Positions 12,214 through 23,405 of a DNA stretch of 64,000 nt are shown piece by piece. The translations under genes and the position numbers were made by a program. Every line of letters begins with the position of its first letter. Within the stretch, counting starts at the first letter, position 1. Location of the stretch: the NCBI RefSeq assembly GCF_027943255.1, contig NC_072893.1, positions 88,605,784-88,669,783 of the forward strand. The letters run 5' to 3'. The DNA is from Anastrepha obliqua (Eukaryota > Arthropoda > Insecta > Diptera > Tephritidae). Below the pieces are notes generated by a model, which saw only the letters and a program-made list of their open reading frames with translations, did not search any database and was not told the origin of the DNA.

Positions 12214-12985
12214 TAGCGCTTACGCCCTTTATTGGGTATTTGATCGAGGTGCTTCTCCTATTTGTGGTGCATATCGTGATGTTTTTCCACAAAATGGCGA
12301 GACCCACAATTTTGTTACACCTCCTCATATAGGTTTCAGTAAACCGCAGGGTTTCAAGGAAATAAAATTACCGATGAAGTGGTTAACTGCGGATCAGCGG
12401 TTACCTTACCCGAACAGAAAACTGTCGAGCCTTACTCTAAAACTTGGAAGAAAAGACGTTCGGCTGCTGGCCGTTAGTATTACATCACACAACCCATGAG
12501 GTCATCAAACGACCACCATTGATGGTCCGATCTGCCTTTCTTGCTTATAGGAGGCGGGTAGCACTGAGCGGCTGTTTTATATGTTTCCTGCCTTTTATAG
12601 AGCAAGGCTACTAATTTGGCTTATGAAGCATGAGAATGAGTAATATTTGAGTACTAGCTACAATCTCTGTCTCTGTCTTTAATCTATCCTATATCTTTCT
12701 ATTAGTTACTTCTAACCTTTCCCCCCTATCTATCTACACCTTTACTTTCCAGAGCTTTGAAAATACAATGGGCTTTTTAGCCTGAGTGTTTTAGGAGTTA
12801 CCAATCTCTCGATACTTCTTAGCTCGCCTTTTTCAAATAATAAAAAAAAACAAATAATAATACCGCTGAACGGCAGATGATTTTTTTAAAAAGCTTTTTC
12901 ATGGCAGAAATATACTCGGAGGTTTGCAAGTGCTAATCGGAGGGCGACCGTTATCTATCATTTGGTATTTCTTCCCCGGGGTCTC
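12214..12985 (-). mobile_element. tRNA-derived SINE relic, split by an insertion
   Basis: The SINE 3' part (minus strand) runs over about 12214-12315, including the CTCCTATTTGTGGTG and TTCCACAAAATGGCGAGACC blocks. It resumes at about 12868 with GAACGGCAGAT, AAGCTTTTTCATGGCAGAAA and GGGCGACCG, ending near 12985. The blocks are in the same order as in the intact copies at 24653, 39601 and 62343. The 550 bp between them is a LINE 3' end. The tRNA-like head is missing or decayed. Confidence 0.75.
12316..12867 (+). mobile_element. 5'-truncated LINE 3' end inserted in the SINE
   Basis: Near the start of the + strand translation, LKLGRKDVRLLAVSITSHNP resembles the 'LR..LTGH' motif at the C-terminus of RNase H-type LINEs. 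A degraded C..C-type stretch (GPICLSCL) and FYMFPAF follow. After the coding relic comes a 3' UTR ending in AATAATAAAAAAAAACAAATAATA, an A-rich tail. The orientation is opposite to the host SINE. The clade is uncertain (R1/LOA-like). Confidence 0.65.
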
Positions 12986-13851
12986 GAAAAAAGGAATTGA
13001 AAAATAATTAAACTCATTTTAAAGTTGTGTTATTAATTATAAAATATAAAATTTGTTTTTCCTTTTTCACTCCTCTCGGGAGCATAGGGCCTCGACAAGA
13101 CTTGTCTTGCGTTGGTTTCGTTAGTCTATTTGATTTCTGACAGGGTAGGTGACTCGCCTAGTGCTATCAGTCCTAAGTAGTGGGAATGCCCACCTGTCGT
13201 TGCTTAGGAACAACGCCTTCTTACTGCTTGGAGCGCCATCTGTGTGTCAAATTTTTCTGGCAGAAGGATCGCACAGATGTTTGAGGACGTCGCTAAATTT
13301 GGTGTGTCTGCGCTAATATCGCGATTGCCCGCTCCCGCTTGCTGGCGCCACTGATGCATTGTGTAACTGTGTGTTTTTCTGTGTTTTTGCTTGTTTTAGC
13401 AGCCACAATGCAAATAATGCGCTGACCATTGTGCGGGAGGAAGGATGGGAAGGATAAGTTTTTGGGGTTGACAAATGAGATTTTTGTTTTTTTTTTTTTT
13501 GGTTTTGGTTTTTGTTTTTTTTTTAGAAAGAGGGTAAGTAGGTAAATTTGGAAAAGTGCGAGGACCGTGCTTTAGGTAGCATGGTCTATAAAATAGTAAT
13601 TAGTAATCTGATAATAATAAATTCAGCAAATAAATCATCTGACACGCTATGGCAGGTTTCTGGAGAACTGCCCTTGGTACTGGAAAAATTGTTGGCCTCA
13701 TTCAGTAAATCGAGGTTACGTCTGCAATCTGTCCCGATTGTAGCTGCTCACCTTGTTTCACTTCATGTCATGTTTTTTTTTGAGGCAGGCATTATCTTTT
13801 TATTATTATTTTCAATTTTCAATAAATTTACTATGTTGCATAAGAAAAGTT
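12986..13851. other. non-coding stretch, locally GC-richer
   Basis: The segment at about 13070-13350 is clearly less AT-rich than its surroundings (TCTCGGGAGCATAGGGCC, then CTGGCGCCACTG), suggesting an unidentified old repeat. Long T tracts follow at 13487-13522. The frame at 13548-13994 is open but not protein-like. Confidence 0.4.
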
Positions 13852-13992
13852 CAAGGTGGCGCAAAATTAATCACCCCATCGGAAGATTTATAATTTGGCC
13901 AAGTGACGTTGTACGTCAAACACATTTGAGGCCCATGAACAAAATAAAGATTCCCATTACTCAAAATCATTTTATTCAGAAAAGAATATTAT
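13852..13992 (-). repeat. solo 3' end of a mariner-family element
   Basis: The block begins CAAGGTGGCGCAAAATTAAT and ends around ATTTTGAGTAATGG in reverse orientation. It contains the AAATTATAAATCTTC block shared with the copies at 52862 and 58325. There is no adjacent transposase. The flanking dinucleotide at the left end is not an intact TA. Confidence 0.75.
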
Positions 13993-15365
13993 GAAAAAAC
14001 AAAATTAGACGATTAGTTTTGCCCCATATTGTATACGAAATTTTGTATATTAAAATTAAAATTTACAAAGTACTTTACTATTCAATTTTCTGACCTTGCT
14101 GACTTGTCCCGTACAATTTATTTCTCTTTTCCACTGCTTCACTAGAGGATATGTGCTTTCAAGTCGGAATTATTTATTTTAATTTACTATTTAATTTTCC
14201 GACTAGTCTAATACCAGTTCTCAAAGGTATACAAACTAGTTTACTTCTCATCTGCTTCATTCGTACACATACATTTGAACATAACTCAAATTATAAATGT
14301 TACCCAACTACCTGAGAGTCCTAAATTTCTCAAAGGTTTTGTAAAAAAAAATATCTAGGCCCTTATTCAGTTGTCATTTTTAACAAATACCTTAAAATTC
14401 GATGACAATGATAACATTTATACATACAAACATGCAAGTATTTTTTTTTCCTATGTGTCTCTATGCGAACACCTGTTTTGAATTGTATTCATTGTTTTTA
14501 GCGATAAAATTGCCATACAACTATGACTTGCAGAATTTCTGCTAACAAGTTTCTGACGTAGTATCCAAATACAAAAACAACAGCGATGGCAACAGCAGCC
14601 CACCATTTTGCTGGAGCGCTAATGTAGTCGTACCGGTAGCTGTCATTAGCTCGACTTCACGATATACACGAGCTTTAAATCACCATTCAAGCGGCGGCCA
14701 AGCATCAACACAGCATTAAGTCATTCAAGCAGTTGAACAGTTTATCATGCACATACCTCCATTCGGACACACATACACATGCACACATCCAAATGTATGC
14801 AGCTAATCGTTCATTGCCGCGTTGTTCGCAAGTTTTTCACCACAATGTGCGAATAAGTATCGGTCAAAAGATATTCAAATGATCCATCAAAGTGGTTAAT
14901 TATACGCGCACGCACAAAGTACGCCAACCCAAATGCACATCAATTGTGTGTGTGTGTGTATGTTTACTCGCATTAGCTACAATGATTTGGGGATTAAGTG
15001 GCAGCTCTGCGGCGTTTTGACGCTGTTGGAGGCACGTACGTGCGGTCATCAAATATCTACATGGATATGTGAGGATAAGTTTATGTGTGCGTGTGTAGGT
15101 GCACAGTTTTCTGCAATTTTTTACATTCTTATAAACTTGTATTCGCACAAGCCACAAATTCCCAACAAAATTGCCATCAAGGTGCATTACAAAAGCCTTA
15201 AAGTGCACTTCATTAGTTGCAAGGAATTATGGTTTGGCGCACAGTGGACCGATTTTGAAATAATTCGAAGTAAATTTGTATTATTCACTATCTGTTGGTA
15301 TGAATTATTTTGAGTAAAAATATTATACTTATAATAATACAAATATTACTAACGGACTAATTAAC
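13993..15365. other. intergenic stretch with a TG repeat
   Basis: A short (TG)n lies at 14945-14960 and CA/CACACA-rich sequence at about 14765-14790. No genes are recognised. Two opposing frames around 14900-15313 overlap each other and are compositional. Confidence 0.45.
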
Positions 15366-15487
15366 TGACCGTCCACCATTCGGAAGGGGCCAGGTTGGAA
15401 TCTCCGTACATGAAACACCAAATAAAAAAAAAGATTTTTCTAATAGCAGTCGCTCCTCGACAGGCAATGGCAATACCCTTCGTCAGT
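15366..15487 (+). mobile_element. SINE relic (head half)
   Basis: It contains CCATTCGGAA and GGTTGGAATCTCCG (a degraded box B), then TTTTTCTAATAGCAGTCG and CTCGACAGGCAATGGCAA, in the order seen in the intact SINE copies. It ends abruptly before the 3' half. Confidence 0.65.
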
Positions 15488-17369
15488 CGAAAGAAAGAAA
15501 AAACATACGAGTGAAGTGAAGGTGACATATAAATTCAGTCATATTCCCGGCACCCCACCCAGTCGAGAAAAGTGTTTTTAAACTGAAATATTTTTTTAAA
15601 TTATCACAGGCCAGTCAAATTATAAATTTAAAGTATTTTTTGACTATCTTTCTTTAATTGAATAAAAGTAATTTCCAAACTAAATGTATGGCCTTTTTAA
15701 TTGGTTACACTTTGACTGCCGGACCCTGAATATATAAATTTTACTCAATTACTTCCTATCTCCATTCCACTGTCAGTGCTCATACTTGGCACGCTTCGCA
15801 TCATTGGAGTGCAAAGTTTTAATACAGCAAACTACCATGCGAATTAACTTGCGGCTGGTCTAATCTGGACGGCTTTTGTTGTTGTTATTTTTATTTTCGT
15901 TACAGCTACAATGACGAGTTGGTATGTTATTGCGTTTTATTTTTATTTGTATTTGATTTGATTTTATTGCGCTCCGGGACATTTCGGCACATGAATAAAT
16001 GCATAGGCCTACCACGTCAAGTTGACTGTCTGGCCGCTATCTACCGCCGCCGTCACACTTCACCTGCAGCACTAGCACACTTCGCCAATATACTCGTAGT
16101 AGGCAGAATGACAACTACAGCTGGGGATTGGCTGACGCTCACACAAAATGCCTACAAGGCGCACGCATGGATAAAATCCTGCCAATGAATCGCCACAATT
16201 CGCACTAAATGAGAGCCCAGCCAGCCAGCAAACCAGCAATGCGGTAAAAGGAGCGCGCGCTGGTAGCTGCATCAATGAGGTCGGGCGCACTGTTGTGATT
16301 GCACTATGGGTGCTGCTATTGATGTTCTTATTGTTGTTGTTTTTGTGTACTCTTGGCTGCTAAACGGGTTTCTTTTTGCTGCCTACGAATCACTATAATC
16401 CAGTTGTGTGTGGAATATTCGTAATTATTTTGCTAAAATCGGCATACAGCGCGCCGTTTAAAATGACTCTTTGTATGCAGGCTGTTGTAATATACTTCCT
16501 ATACTAAATATATGCAAATCTAGGTTGGCATTTTTTTACTTGTAAAAATATTTATTCCGCCTCTGCTCGCGACAGTGTTAACGGCTACTTAACTTTCGCA
16601 CTTTTGCAAGAAAATATGGGGTCTTGCAAGGAAAAGTGATTAAGTCAAGTTATGAGCACAGATGTAGCTTCTTAAGTAACGTATGTGTCTTCTTGCATAT
16701 GTATTGTATATATATTTATAAATGTACATAAATACTTGGAACTTGTGTTGCTACATTACACACGCCAACAATAATATTTAAATTTAATAATGGACTAGTT
16801 TTTGTGGGCACTTCAAAATGAACTTGCCAATGTATTCTCTGATGTACGGGTATCATCAATTTCAAAACTTCCTCTTTTCCTCTGCGGCAAGTACTTGTTT
16901 AAGAGAGGGAGTTTTGTTTTAGAACAACACTCTCGTTATTGCATTTGCATTTTAGCGTGAAAATATGTATGTATATACGCATGTCTATACTCGTCTTATT
17001 CGATTGTTTCGATAAGCTTCTGCGACACAACAATCATAAATACCTCTAGAATTTAGCCCTCACTCAACCTATGCATGCTTTTTGAAACTTATGGGGCATC
17101 GTATGTTTGTATGTTTACAACACTGTGTCTACATTTTAAACAGTCTGAAGGTTTTGGAGAAAACCCGAAGGTTGACGCAACACGTTGTAATTTGATCTGC
17201 AGCTTAGTTAATGACATTTATTTCTTGAATTCTGAGCTTCAGTAGGATAGGTATACCCAGCAATAGCAGCGCGACATATTGCAAATCTTTGACTACTTAC
17301 TTATTTTTATTTCATTTCTTTTTATTTTCTTAAATTAAAATTATATTCGTAGTACAACAAAAACATGCA
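15488..17369. other. intergenic stretch, nothing recognised
   Basis: No homology-bearing translation, tRNA or inverted repeat was detected. A GC-richer patch lies at 16010-16280 without a convincing gene. Confidence 0.4.
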
Positions 17370-17659
17370 ATTTCAAGTTTGAAAATGTTTGCATAATTTA
17401 AAAGGTTTCATCAAGCTTATGAAAGTGGCTTGGCCATACAGTAAATGAATACGTAGGAACCAGTGCTTGTTTGTTCGCAGTGTAGAATTTTTGAAGTGCT
17501 TAAAGCAGTGATGGCATTTGCCACCTCTGCAGACGTGACGATATTCGCCCTGATGTTGTTTTGCAGTTAAAAATGTAAAAATTTGGATTTTTTCATGAAA
17601 ATTACATAATTTAAAAGTCCACAGATAAGACCCGCCAAACAGTCGAATCATGAATGCCT

Positions 17660-17870
17660 AATTGTTAAGAGCGTCGAGATATTGAAGGTTATTTAGCAAA
17701 ACTTTTCGCTACAGCAGCAATATTCTGAACAGAATGTGGCCTGCCTAAAAAGCCTAAAGTCCTATTTCTATCATCGACAGAATCAGTTTCTTGACATTTT
17801 TTCACTATCCTTTGAATTGTGGACTCATTCGGTTGATTATTTCCACCCAAAAATTACGAATTGTGCGATA
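17660..17870 (-). pseudogene. Tc1/mariner helix-turn-helix relic
   Basis: The minus-strand translation gives NESTIQRIVKKCQETDSV, then GRPHSVQNIAAVAKSFAK and, after a stop, PSISRRS-QLGIHDSTVWRVL. This is the layout of the paired HTH with GRP linker seen in the DD41-type transposases at 28753 and 42636 (their counterparts read RSAENIAAVAEDV and STRSLSAQLGVS). Several stops are present. Sequence to about 17370 may be its decayed continuation, but no catalytic motif is visible. Confidence 0.6.
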
Positions 17871-18009
17871 TGTTCTTCTTAAAGATCGACCAGTTTTTTC
17901 AAATCGCTCTAAGGTGAAACATTGTACATCGGTCTACTTGAGAAATGTTAAAGATGACATAAAAAAGGCATTATACAGGAACTATGCACTACTGACATCT
18001 AGGCGTTAC

Positions 18010-18520
18010 TTCTAAAATATCCTTTACTACTCCAAGCTTTTATTTTGCGCAGTGCGTAAACCAGGGTTTTTCTAATTTTGCGTTCCAAAATGTCCCATAA
18101 GTATTCAGTAATATAATATTTAAATTTGGGTTTTGCGATGGCCTGTTTAATTATGCACCAACATAGTAAAGCAACCAATCCTAAACAATGTGTGCCGCGT
18201 GTCTTGGATCGTTATTTTGTTTGAAAGATTCCACCTTGACTAAGCTGCAATTTATCCACCGAAGGTTTCAAATTATGCTACAGTAAAAATTTGTAATTAC
18301 AACGGGCAATGTTACCCTCAAATAATGCTATTATACCTACTCCAGATACCGCAAGAGCTTCCAAACCATTACGTTGTCGCCACTATGCTTAATATTTCAT
18401 ACTGAATTCTTTGTATTAAAACAGTATTTGCCCCCTCTAAACTTTTGCCCTTCCTCAAAATATGTTCGCCTATAAGAAGAGTGTAAAAAAGTTAATAATA
18501 ATTTGTGACAGATCTTTAAT
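18010..18520 (-). pseudogene. Tc1-like transposase relic
   Basis: The minus strand encodes, with stops and frame changes, HSGDNVMVWKLL, FEGNIARCNYKFLL, HNLKPSVDKLQLSQGG, a block NNDPRHAAHIV (second catalytic D) and EYLWDILERKIRKTL (third catalytic E). This is the usual order in DD34E Tc1 transposases. The N-terminus was not found. It abuts, but is distinct from, the HTH relic to its left. Confidence 0.75.
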
Positions 18521-18570
18521 CTTTCAAGCGGCACATTTTTTTGGAATATCTAACTCAAGAAAACAAAAAC

Positions 18571-18717
18571 AGTTATTTAAGTGATGGAAATCTTTATTTT
18601 GAGCCTAATGGAGTGCTACTTGTCTGTTTTTATACTGCAGCTGTCTAGTTCATAAGTGGCAAATATGATCAAAAATTATAAATATTATGATAGAGTGATT
18701 AATTTTGCACCGCCTTG
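18571..18717 (+). repeat. solo 3' end of a mariner-family element
   Basis: It carries GATGGAAATCTTTATTTTGA, CTGCAGCTGTCTAGTTCA and AAAAATTATAAATATT, then GTGATTAATTTTGCACCG ending at CCTTG before TA. It is co-linear with the copies at 52862 and 59240. No transposase is joined to it. Confidence 0.78.
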
Positions 18718-18779
18718 TAGAGAAATATGAGTAATGTATTGTAAAAAATAAATTTTATTATGCAAGCTATTCAAATAGA

Positions 18780-19210
18780 TTAAAAAAAAGCCAGAAATTT
18801 TAGTTTGGCGAGTTTTAACTTTAATTTCAATATCAAGATCAGTAAGCAATTCAACGCCTTTGAGGTCGTTGTGATATAAGGAAAAAGCGTTTAGTTTTCT
18901 TATAGCTAAAATATCCTCTTTAAAAGAAGTTAGCAGGTCGGCAAGCTCATTTTCTTGTTCATCTTCATAAGAGTTTGCAAGCGATTCTTAACAATACTAT
19001 TTTCTACATCCTCAGGTACATTGAAGATAGTCTTCAGCATCAACTTGGACTTGGTTCTGAGCTAAATTAATAACTTTGGAGAACTGAGCAGCTGCTGATA
19101 GTGGAAGCTCATTCTCTATGATCCAATGGCTAAAGCCGATAGGGATGTCGGTTTTCTCATTAACAATTTTGCTGAAACACTTCTTCACTGTCTACTCACA
19201 TGGTTTATGT
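18780..19210 (-). pseudogene. unidentified protein-coding relic
   Basis: The minus strand contains one fairly long protein-like stretch, TVKKCFSKIVNEKTDIPIGF, followed by NELPLSAAAQFSKVINLAQN and VDAEDYLQC, with stops on both sides. The arrangement is loosely reminiscent of the C-terminal part of pogo/Tigger transposases, but no catalytic residue is visible and the assignment is a guess. Confidence 0.25.
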
Positions 19211-19346
19211 AAGAAATAAACAACATTTTAAACAAAATGTCTAACTTCACAGCCGTGAAATTTCACCAGCAACATGCATTTGCTTGCCCTGAAATGTTGC
19301 TAGCAACTTTTGAGTGTCGATTGAGATGAAACGTCTAATTTTCTTA

Positions 19347-20616
19347 GTCTTAGCCATAAATTCTGTGACAAATTTTACAATGCATACAGCCAGAACGAAT
19401 TCGCAGAAAAAAGTTCTGTTATTTTTAATTTTGTTCGTACACATTGTCTGCTCATAAATTATACTCAGCTTCGTGGCAAATTTTGCTTGTTAGCAATGGA
19501 GTGGGAAGCTAAGGAAAATCTCAGTGTGGTAAAAGTGCGAGTGAGATTCACGAGTTGCTGAAAAAACTTAATATTTCGAGAATGTTTGTTTACCGCACGA
19601 TCAATCGTTTTTCCCAAACGTCTGAAGTGACAGACAGAAAAAGAAGTGCCTGACCTCGCGTGGTTCGAACCAGTGCAGCCATAAAAGCCATTTGAGAAAG
19701 AATTCGCAGAAATCCACTCAAAAAGAAAAAAATCATGTCCAGGTAAATGAATGTATCGACCAGATCGATGTCAAGACTAGTTAGAGATGATCTCCACATG
19801 AAAGCCTTCCGTCGCCCAACTGGTCATCTTTTAACAACGCGTTTGAAGAAAATTAGACTCGACAGATGCAAGCCGCTTCTTCAGTGGCACACGGTCAACG
19901 GCCATTAAAATATTATTTTCACAGATGAGAAAACTGTTTCAGAATTTCTTAATAAACAAAACGACAAAATCTATGCAAAAACTACTAGAGACGCAAAAAC
20001 TGTTGTTCCACAGGTTCAGCGTGGTCACCATCCAGCCTTAGTAATGTTTTGGCAGTAATGTCTTGTAAAGTCGTTACATCCCTTCATTTCTGTGAAAAGC
20101 GGGTTAATATCCGAGCAAAAGTGAACCAGGAGAATGTCTTAAAAGACGTGGTAAGTCAGTACTCACCTCAATGGAAAGCGTTGTATATTCCAGCAAGTTT
20201 CCGCTCCAGCCCATAAGGCAAAAATCACTCAGCAGTGGCTAAAAAACAATATTCCTGGGTTCATAGTCGCAGAAGATTGGCCGTCTGGAAGCCCATTTCT
20301 GAATCCATGGGACTACAGTTGATTTTCAGAATTGGAGAACATGGACTGTCGAAGACCCCACGGAATTTGGAGAGTCTCAAACAATCTTTGGTTCGAGCAG
20401 CGACGTTCATATCCATGGAAACGGTGCGTGCTGCAATAGCTGAATGACCTAATCGTTTGAAAGCTTGTGTAAAAGCAAATGGTGACCGTTACGAATGAAA
20501 ATTAAAAATTTTGTTTTTTAATATTTACGTGATTAAATAAAGCTAACTTAATTAAAAAAGTATTATAATTTCATATCTATAATGGTCTTAACTTGTAACA
20601 GAACTTATGGCAGGAC
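19347..20616 (+). mobile_element. maT-like (DD37D) transposon, decayed
   Basis: The terminal inverted repeats match: the left end GTCTTAGCCATAAATTCTGT and the right end, read inward, GTCCTGCCATAAGTTCTGTT, with ACAA(A/G)TT continuing. Both are flanked by TA (19345-19346 and 20617-20618). The element is 1270 bp and contains a broken transposase. The family is assigned from the residue spacing in the transposase. Confidence 0.85.
19494..20500 (+). pseudogene. maT-like transposase pseudogene
   Basis: The reading is pieced across frames: IHELLKKLNISRMFVYRTINRF (first HTH), RNPLKKKKIMSR, LVRDDLHMKAFRRPTGHLL, IFTDEKTVSEFLNKQNDKIY (first catalytic D), APAHKAKITQQWLKNNIPGF and WPSGSP-FLNPWDYS (third D). 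Counting from the APAH block gives D37D spacing. The second catalytic D is replaced (QQVSAPAH, where the family has D). Multiple frameshifts and stops are present, so it is certainly inactive. Confidence 0.85.
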
Positions 20617-20900
20617 TAAGTATAAGCATCGCCGCAAAAGCAATTGACACATTTTTTATAAGAAAAGTGTTTTTAAATAAATTAATACAAAAAAAATTAA
20701 AAAAATATTTACTTACGCTCTTCGCGAAGACGTTTCGCTTAAAAATGCCGTATATTCGGAGTATTTGAACTCCAGCATTTCACGCGGAAACGAACTGTCG
20801 GATTTCGTTTAATTTTAAATGGGCATTTACATTTTAAATAGGTGTGGAAAAATGTTGCTGGCGTCTTGCGCGGTGTTTCCACGACGTGAACAGAGTACTA

Positions 20901-21138
20901 CAGGGTTTGATTGAAAAGTAATGAGCCTTCCCGCGCGGAGCGTCTGCCAAGCGATCAACCGAATCGGCAGCTTTTACGTGCGGAGCGATGTTGACTGCAC
21001 CGCTGTTGCCAGCGAACTGGGACCGGTTTGTAGTGGAAGGGGAAGGTCCAACGATCATTTTCCTCCACCAGCCGATTCGGTTGATCGCTTGGCAGACACT
21101 CCGCACGGGAAGGCTCATTACTTTTCAATCAAACCCTG
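20901..21138. mobile_element. 238-bp MITE with about 70-bp inverted repeats
   Basis: The ends are CAGGGTTTGATTGAAAAGTA, continuing ATGAGCCTTCCCGC, GCGGAG and AAGCGATCAACCGAATCGGC. The right end mirrors this exactly apart from a few substitutions. It is flanked by TA on both sides (20899-20900, 21139-21140). The 95-bp centre carries no coding sequence. The TA duplication and CAGGG end place it in the Tc1/mariner superfamily. The autonomous partner is not in the window. Confidence 0.9.
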
Positions 21139-21140
21139 TA

Positions 21141-22856
21141 CTTTGCCGTGAGATACATGCGAACTTTCACGGCAATACAGTGTGTATGGACTTTGGCAGC
21201 TATTTCACATTAACCAAATTTATTGATTTCGACATCCGCGAGGAAGAGTTTGTACGGTGTCCGCTTATCAGAAACTACAATGCCTTTGATGGAAGAAAAA
21301 AATGTTTATATCATATGAAATTTTATTTTGTCAGTGGGTTTTAAGCCCGAAACCTTCCTGCTAATAGTCACGCATAAGCGCATTCGGCTATGCTACACGT
21401 AAGATTAGTAAAGCAACAACAAAAAGAAACAATTTTATACATACATATATTTCTACATTTACTTCAACCTATGTATGCACAGAACTTTTCGCTAAAAACG
21501 TGCGCTGGGAACATAAAGTACGGTGCCACCTGAACTTAGACTCCTAACTAGTTTTTTTTATCTATTTTTAAACGAAATGATTTTATTATAGCAATTAGCA
21601 GGCTTCATTCTTTATTTTATAATCCATTAAGTGGTAAACGCCTTTCGTGGGTGCGTCACAATATTCGTATGTAAGTTTGATCATGCATTTACGAGTATCC
21701 ATCCATAGACACATTTACATATACATATATGCACATGCATATGTGTGTACGCCTATAAACAATCAATCTATTTTTATTATCAAAGAATTTTAAGGTGTTG
21801 CAATATGTACATACAGCCACACTCCTTTGGCATTTCATTCAATTTCCTCGTCAAATTCATTCACTTGTCTAGCACTTGCGTTGAGAATTGGTCTGCACGT
21901 TTGCGGGTACAATGACACCCACGCAACTACACACATGTACCCACAGCCGATCCGTGCGTACTTAGGTATGAAGTTGTACGCACACAAATGCTTGTGTCTC
22001 CATCATCTGCAATCGATATCATCGATTCTAAATGGGTTCAATGCGACGATCGCACGAGTGACAATGCATAATTGCATGCCTTTTTCGCTTTTTCGCTTTT
22101 TCCCACTTCACTCATAATTCTATGCAGGAATTTTCAACGACATTCGCCCATTAGTTCCACACACGCTCACACATATCGGCATGAATGCGGCCCACTCCTT
22201 GAATATTAAACAATCGATGGTTCATGATGACGATCAAAATGATCTCAGTGATTTGTGCAGTGCGCTTCCCGATAAGCTGCCTGTTGTACTTGTAGAGCGG
22301 TTGAAGCGTGTGTTCACACCAGCTGCGCTGGATTTTCTATATTCATTTCTTCACTTTGTTTACAGTATTTTTTTATTTTATGAGTATTTAACTTTTTTTC
22401 AAACAAGCAAAACATTTCCACTTAGGCATTTGTCCACACTATGCTGTTCTTTGTTGCTGTCGACAATGTTTGTGCCGATGGCTGGCAAAAACGAAAAGAA
22501 ACTTAAACGTAAGGTATCGGTATACATATGTACGTAAGACTAAGAATCCCGGAGTTCTGGAAGATAGAGATATTTTATATTAGTCCCGAAAATTTCGGGA
22601 CTAGTTACATTAACACACATTTTTCCATTGAAGGCATGTTTTGGAATAAACTTTTACTGAATGAAAGTTCAAATTGACAAATACACAATTTTCATCATTT
22701 TCGCTACATAACTTCTTTGCGAATTCGAGAACATATGAGACTTATTCTTGCGAAGTGGTGTTTTTCGTCGGCAGGTTTTAAATATAGGTATGCAGTCAGT
22801 TTAGATCGCATTTAACTTACTTAATTTTGAAAGATTTTCTATTCGTGAACGAGTGA
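21141..22856. other. intergenic stretch, nothing recognised
   Basis: No family resemblance was seen in frames such as 21827-22117 and 22181-22537. A short perfect palindrome (22581-22603) is listed separately. Confidence 0.4.
22581..22603. repeat. perfect 11-bp-arm palindrome
   Basis: TAGTCCCGAAA, one centre base, then TTTCGGGACTA. An isolated hairpin-forming sequence in AT-rich DNA, possibly a MITE core or an old TIR junction. Confidence 0.7.
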
Positions 22857-22859
22857 ATG

Positions 22860-23215
22860 AATGAAAATAAGGTTTGCACTTCGGCCTCATGTACTTTTGT
22901 GCCCGCTACTCATTACTGCACCTCATCTAAATCGAGTTCTCTTAAAAAACCTCTGATAGAGCCTCGTTGGGCTGAGCGTATGTGCCTTTCTGGCTCATGT
23001 ACAATAACTTATCTTTTTCCTTCTGCTATAGCATCACCGGGGACAGGCCACAGAATTGACAGGAGTCAGTGAACCATATACCAATCCAGTGCAGATAATT
23101 ACGCAATCCGTAGTGACCTGTGAGAACGCCCGTGAACATTCTTAGTTTGACCTTAGTAAAGGTTATGGGTTGTCCAAATCTTCTTTGATTATAGGCAATT
23201 GAATAGCAAAGTCCT
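22860..23215 (-). mobile_element. LINE C-terminal relic (LTGH motif)
   Basis: The minus-strand translation includes KLRMFTGVLTGHYGLRNYL, then HWIGIWFTDSCQFCGLSP. This is the 'LTGH..L..HL..IG......C.FCG' zinc-knuckle tail that ends the ORF2 of RNase H-bearing LINEs. Stops interrupt the rest. It abuts an RTE fragment of opposite orientation. Confidence 0.65.
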
Positions 23216-23234
23216 CTCTCAACGAACACTTTGT

Positions 23235-23405
23235 AAGTCTCTCATCGTATGGTATGGCGCAAAAGCGGGGCTGATGATATCTGCTGCGTCCCTTGGAGTG
23301 CTTGAGAGAAAAATTCTGCGGAAGATTTTTGGACCTTTGCACGTTAGCGACGGCGAGTATCACAGGAGATAGAACTATGACCTAAGCATAGGTTATCGGC
23401 AAGAG
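23235..23405 (+). mobile_element. RTE-clade LINE fragment (C-terminal)
   Basis: The + strand reads SLGVLERKILRKIFGPLHVS, then DGEYHRR and a stop. The same block appears on the minus strand in the RTE copy at 53591-53782 (FERKILRKIFGPLHVGNG). It is only about 170 bp and truncated at both ends. Confidence 0.75.

Noticed and set aside
13548..13994. 148-aa open frame
   Set aside because: No family resemblance; it runs into a transposon end (13852-13992) and has no splice or promoter context.
14900..15313. Opposing frames of 102 and 126 aa
   Set aside because: Overlapping frames on both strands with TG-repeat-driven composition.
20834..21344. Proteins encoded across the MITE (94, 76 and 118 aa)
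   Set aside because: They arise from the inverted repeats read in both directions.
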